From JBQLZO01 sp052168315 (GTDB lineage Bacteria > Planctomycetota > Phycisphaerae > Phycisphaerales > UBA1924), in the NCBI GenBank assembly GCA_052168315.1, contig JBQLZO010000062.1, positions 62,001 through 126,000 of the forward strand: a DNA stretch of 64,000 bases. Direction: 5' to 3'. A model generated the notes under the pieces. That model saw nothing but the letters and a program-made list of their open reading frames with translations. It searched no databases and was not told where the DNA came from. Shown one piece after another: positions 62,454-64,000 of the stretch. The position numbers were made by a program, and so were the translations under genes. Position 1 is the stretch's first letter. Each line of letters starts with the position of its first letter.

Positions 62454-63071
62454 ATGAACAAGGCCACCAACATCCACTGGCACGAGGGCAACCTCACCCG
62501 CGATGAACGCTGGAAGACCCTCGCCTGCACCGGCGCCACCATGTGGTTCACCGGGCTCTCGGCCTCCGGAAAGTCCACCATCGCCTCCGCACTCGAGCAG
62601 GTCCTCGTCCAGCGCGGCATCAACGCCTACCGGCTCGACGGCGACAACATCCGCTTCGGGCTCAACAAGAACCTCGGCTTCTCCGCCGAAGACCGCGCCG
62701 AGAACATCCGCCGCATCGGCGAGGTCTGCAAGCTCTTCGCCGACAACGGCTCCGTCGCGCTCGCCTCCTTCATCAGCCCCTACACCGCCGACCGCGACGC
62801 CGCGCGCAAGCTCCACGAGGATGCCGGGCTCAAGTTCATCGAGGTCTTCGTCAACACCCCCATCGAGGTCTGCGAGCAGCGCGACCCCAAGGGCCTGTAC
62901 AAGAAGGCCCGCGCCGGCGAGATCAAGGGTTTCACCGGCATCGACGACCCGTACGAGGCGCCGACGCGAGCCGAACTCGTGCTCGACCCGGGCAAGCAGT
63001 CCGTGGAGGAATGCGTCCAGCACTGCCTCGAAGCGCTGGCCAAAGCCGGAGTGGCCTCGCCCAACGCCTGA
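62454..63071 (+). CDS. cysC: Adenylylsulfate kinase
   Basis: A 205-residue APS kinase that makes PAPS from APS and ATP. P-loop GLSASGKST (about residue 34), DGDNIRFGLNKNLGFSAEDRAENIRR, the catalytic Ser in FISPY, and the lid KGLYKKARAGEIKGFTGIDDPYE are all present. AAGGAG precedes the ATG. No sulfurylase (cysN/D) or PAPS reductase gene is visible near it, so it may serve sulfation (for example of polysaccharides) rather than assimilation. A terminator follows. Confidence 0.94.
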   Translation: MNKATNIHWHEGNLTRDERWKTLACTGATMWFTGLSASGKSTIASALEQVLVQRGINAYRLDGDNIRFGLNKNLGFSAEDRAENIRRIGEVCKLFADNGSVALASFISPYTADRDAARKLHEDAGLKFIEVFVNTPIEVCEQRDPKGLYKKARAGEIKGFTGIDDPYEAPTRAELVLDPGKQSVEECVQHCLEALAKAGVASPNA

Positions 63072-63120
63072 GCGCCGCGCCCTCCATCGCCCACGACAAC
63101 CCATCGCTCTCCACGACGAT

Positions 63121-63139
63121 CGGACCGCCCAGCGGTCCG
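63121..63139. terminator. Terminator between convergent genes
   Basis: cggaccgc (63121-63128) pairs perfectly with gcggtccg (63132-63139) around cca, followed by gtcgtcgttcggttc on the plus strand. It lies 50 bp after cysC. Confidence 0.7.
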
Positions 63140-63152
63140 GTCGTCGTTCGGT

Positions 63153-63653
63153 TCAGCGCCAGTACCGCTCGCGCTGGGCGCGGGTCAGGGCGGCGTAGGC
63201 CGTCGTGTCGCTCGCGAGCCGATCGAGATAGTCCAGGGCGAGCTCCCAAGACATGACCTCGCGCTCCCGCGCGCTGATCAGCCCGAGGATCTGCTGCGCG
63301 TGCCAGCCGAACATGTACACCTGTGTGTGCCTCGGCACCGCGTTGTTGTTCGCCAGGATCGCCAGGTGCTCGATCTCGATCAGCATCACATGGAACCGCG
63401 ATTCCATGACTGCGTCGTCCGGATCGCGCTTGTGCGTGTCGGCTTCGATCGCGGCGATATTCGAGACGATGTACCCATCGCGTTCGAAGAGCCGGTCGTG
63501 CGCCTCGATGAACCGCGCGATGTTCTCGATCCGATGGTTCCGCCGCAGAAGCAGCGAATTCACAACGAACACAAGCAGGGCAACCAGCGCGGCGACGACC
63601 GTGGCGTAGTTCCGCAGCTCGTCGCTCCCCATGCCCAGCGTCTCAATCGCCAT
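63153..63653 (-). CDS. Small membrane-anchored hypothetical protein
   Basis: 166 residues: one N-terminal membrane helix (ATVVAALVALLVFVVNSLLL, about residues 16-36), then a helical cytosolic domain (HRIENIARFIEAHDRLFERD...HVMLIEIEHLAILANN...). The layout resembles DUF4760-type proteins, but I do not assign a family. Its start overlaps the end of the next upstream gene by 11 bp, so the two are probably translated together. Confidence 0.7.
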   Translation of the reverse strand: MAIETLGMGSDELRNYATVVAALVALLVFVVNSLLLRRNHRIENIARFIEAHDRLFERDGYIVSNIAAIEADTHKRDPDDAVMESRFHVMLIEIEHLAILANNNAVPRHTQVYMFGWHAQQILGLISAREREVMSWELALDYLDRLASDTTAYAALTRAQRERYWR

Positions 63654-64000
63654 CGCCGACCCGTTCGAGCGTCGTCCGGAAGCCCTGGTTGACCAGCGTC
63701 ATCCGGCCGCCCGCGATCGACCAGGTCGAATTCGTGAGATAGTCCGACCCGTTGATGATCAGCGTGTTCCCCACCACGCGGAAGGTCTCCGAATCCACGC
63801 GCATGCTCCCATCGGAGTAATGCGTCGTGGTGATCACATGCCCGTTGGGCTGGAAATGCAGCGTCATGGAATGGAACTGGCGGCGCGGCGGCGGCGTCAT
63901 CGAGGTCACACGCCAGGCGGTGTCGACCAGCGGCCGCATCTGATCCGTCGAACTCGGCCACGCGGGAGGCACGAAGGTGCCCGTCGTCTGGGCCGACGCG
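63643..64000 (-). CDS. Exported lipocalin-like protein, 5'-truncated by window edge
   Basis: On the minus strand the frame is open to the window end; the first residues seen (ASAQTTGTFVPPAWPSS) look like the end of a signal peptide with cleavage after ASA. The visible 118 residues form a small beta-barrel-like domain (DTAWRVTSM, MTLHFQPNGHVITTTHY, MRVDSETFRVVGNTLIINGSD, TLERV), as in lipocalin-like/META-type proteins. The GTG at 63972 is inside the gene and is not its start. It overlaps the following gene by 11 bp. Confidence 0.7.
   Translation of the reverse strand, partial: ASAQTTGTFVPPAWPSSTDQMRPLVDTAWRVTSMTPPPRRQFHSMTLHFQPNGHVITTTHYSDGSMRVDSETFRVVGNTLIINGSDYLTNSTWSIAGGRMTLVNQGFRTTLERVGDGD

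Noticed and set aside
1..64000. CRISPR arrays, rRNA genes, restriction-modification or toxin-antitoxin islands
   Set aside because: No regularly spaced repeats, rRNA motifs or recognisable defence genes were seen; the HTH genes at 1356 and 45463 have no toxin partner beside them.

Overview
The window looks like a chromosome segment of a high-GC planctomycete of the Phycisphaerae/Phycisphaerales type. I infer this from several family signatures. Three exported proteins end in a paired EF-hand/dockerin-like tail (core DDLGILLGAFG or DDLAILLSAFG). Two others end in a PEP-CTERM-like tail (PSPG, a short hydrophobic stretch, then an Arg run). Two small membrane proteins carry the CxRCGYDCR...CPECG zinc ribbon, and the CTP synthase belongs to a divergent subclass. 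Almost every plausible gene has long mirror ORFs on the other strand because of codon bias; these are left out.

Layout. 1-3019: right end of an integrated element (5'-truncated DUF3987/primase-like gene, small HTH gene, frameshifted tyrosine integrase) that abuts a tRNA-Met gene, its probable attachment site. 3158-15759: housekeeping and cell-envelope genes: pyrG, an exported M1 aminopeptidase, a stand-alone receiver protein overlapping a HugZ/DUF2470-like gene, a membrane-protein gene split by an in-frame stop, an exported caspase-fold candidate with a PEP-CTERM-like tail, an amidohydrolase, and dut behind a Cys-rich small gene. 15916-23422: a soluble FlaA1/CapD-type nucleotide-sugar dehydratase, an exported alpha/beta-hydrolase-fold protein without its serine nucleophile, two dockerin-tailed exported proteins, tsaD, and an arfB-like GGQ hydrolase. 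23546-30818: a GNAT gene, the two enzymes of reverse transsulfuration, a TolB-like propeller, ribF, and a DHH phosphoesterase overlapping it.

30842-36953: an LptF/G permease and a HEAT-repeat lipoprotein on the minus strand, an HTH-receiver regulator, tRNA-Ala(CGC), and a ZnuA-type metal-binding lipoprotein preceded by a perfect palindrome resembling a metalloregulator operator. 37042-43204: an enoyl-CoA hydratase, two zinc-ribbon membrane paralogues, the overlapping xseA-xseB-prepilin peptidase set, and an OmpA-family lipoprotein. 43211-50420: recG, an HTH protein, polX, a Fur-family protein without the usual metal ligands, an ECF sigma factor and a PD-(D/E)XK protein. 50472-58173: large exported proteins (FG-GAP/UnbV, M14 carboxypeptidase with dockerin tail, PEP-CTERM-like protein) and a degenerate B12-binding-fold protein. 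58638-62189: an ECF-like sigma factor followed by a membrane Ser/Thr kinase. 62454-64000: cysC and two overlapping minus-strand genes, the last cut by the window edge.

I see no CRISPR array, rRNA gene, complete prophage or recognisable defence island. The most unusual items are the serine-to-glycine hydrolase, the exported caspase-fold candidate, the in-frame stop at 10941, the Fur homologue without ligands, the reversed HTH-receiver regulator, and the sigma factor-kinase pair. All functional statements rest on reading motifs by eye; no database search was run.
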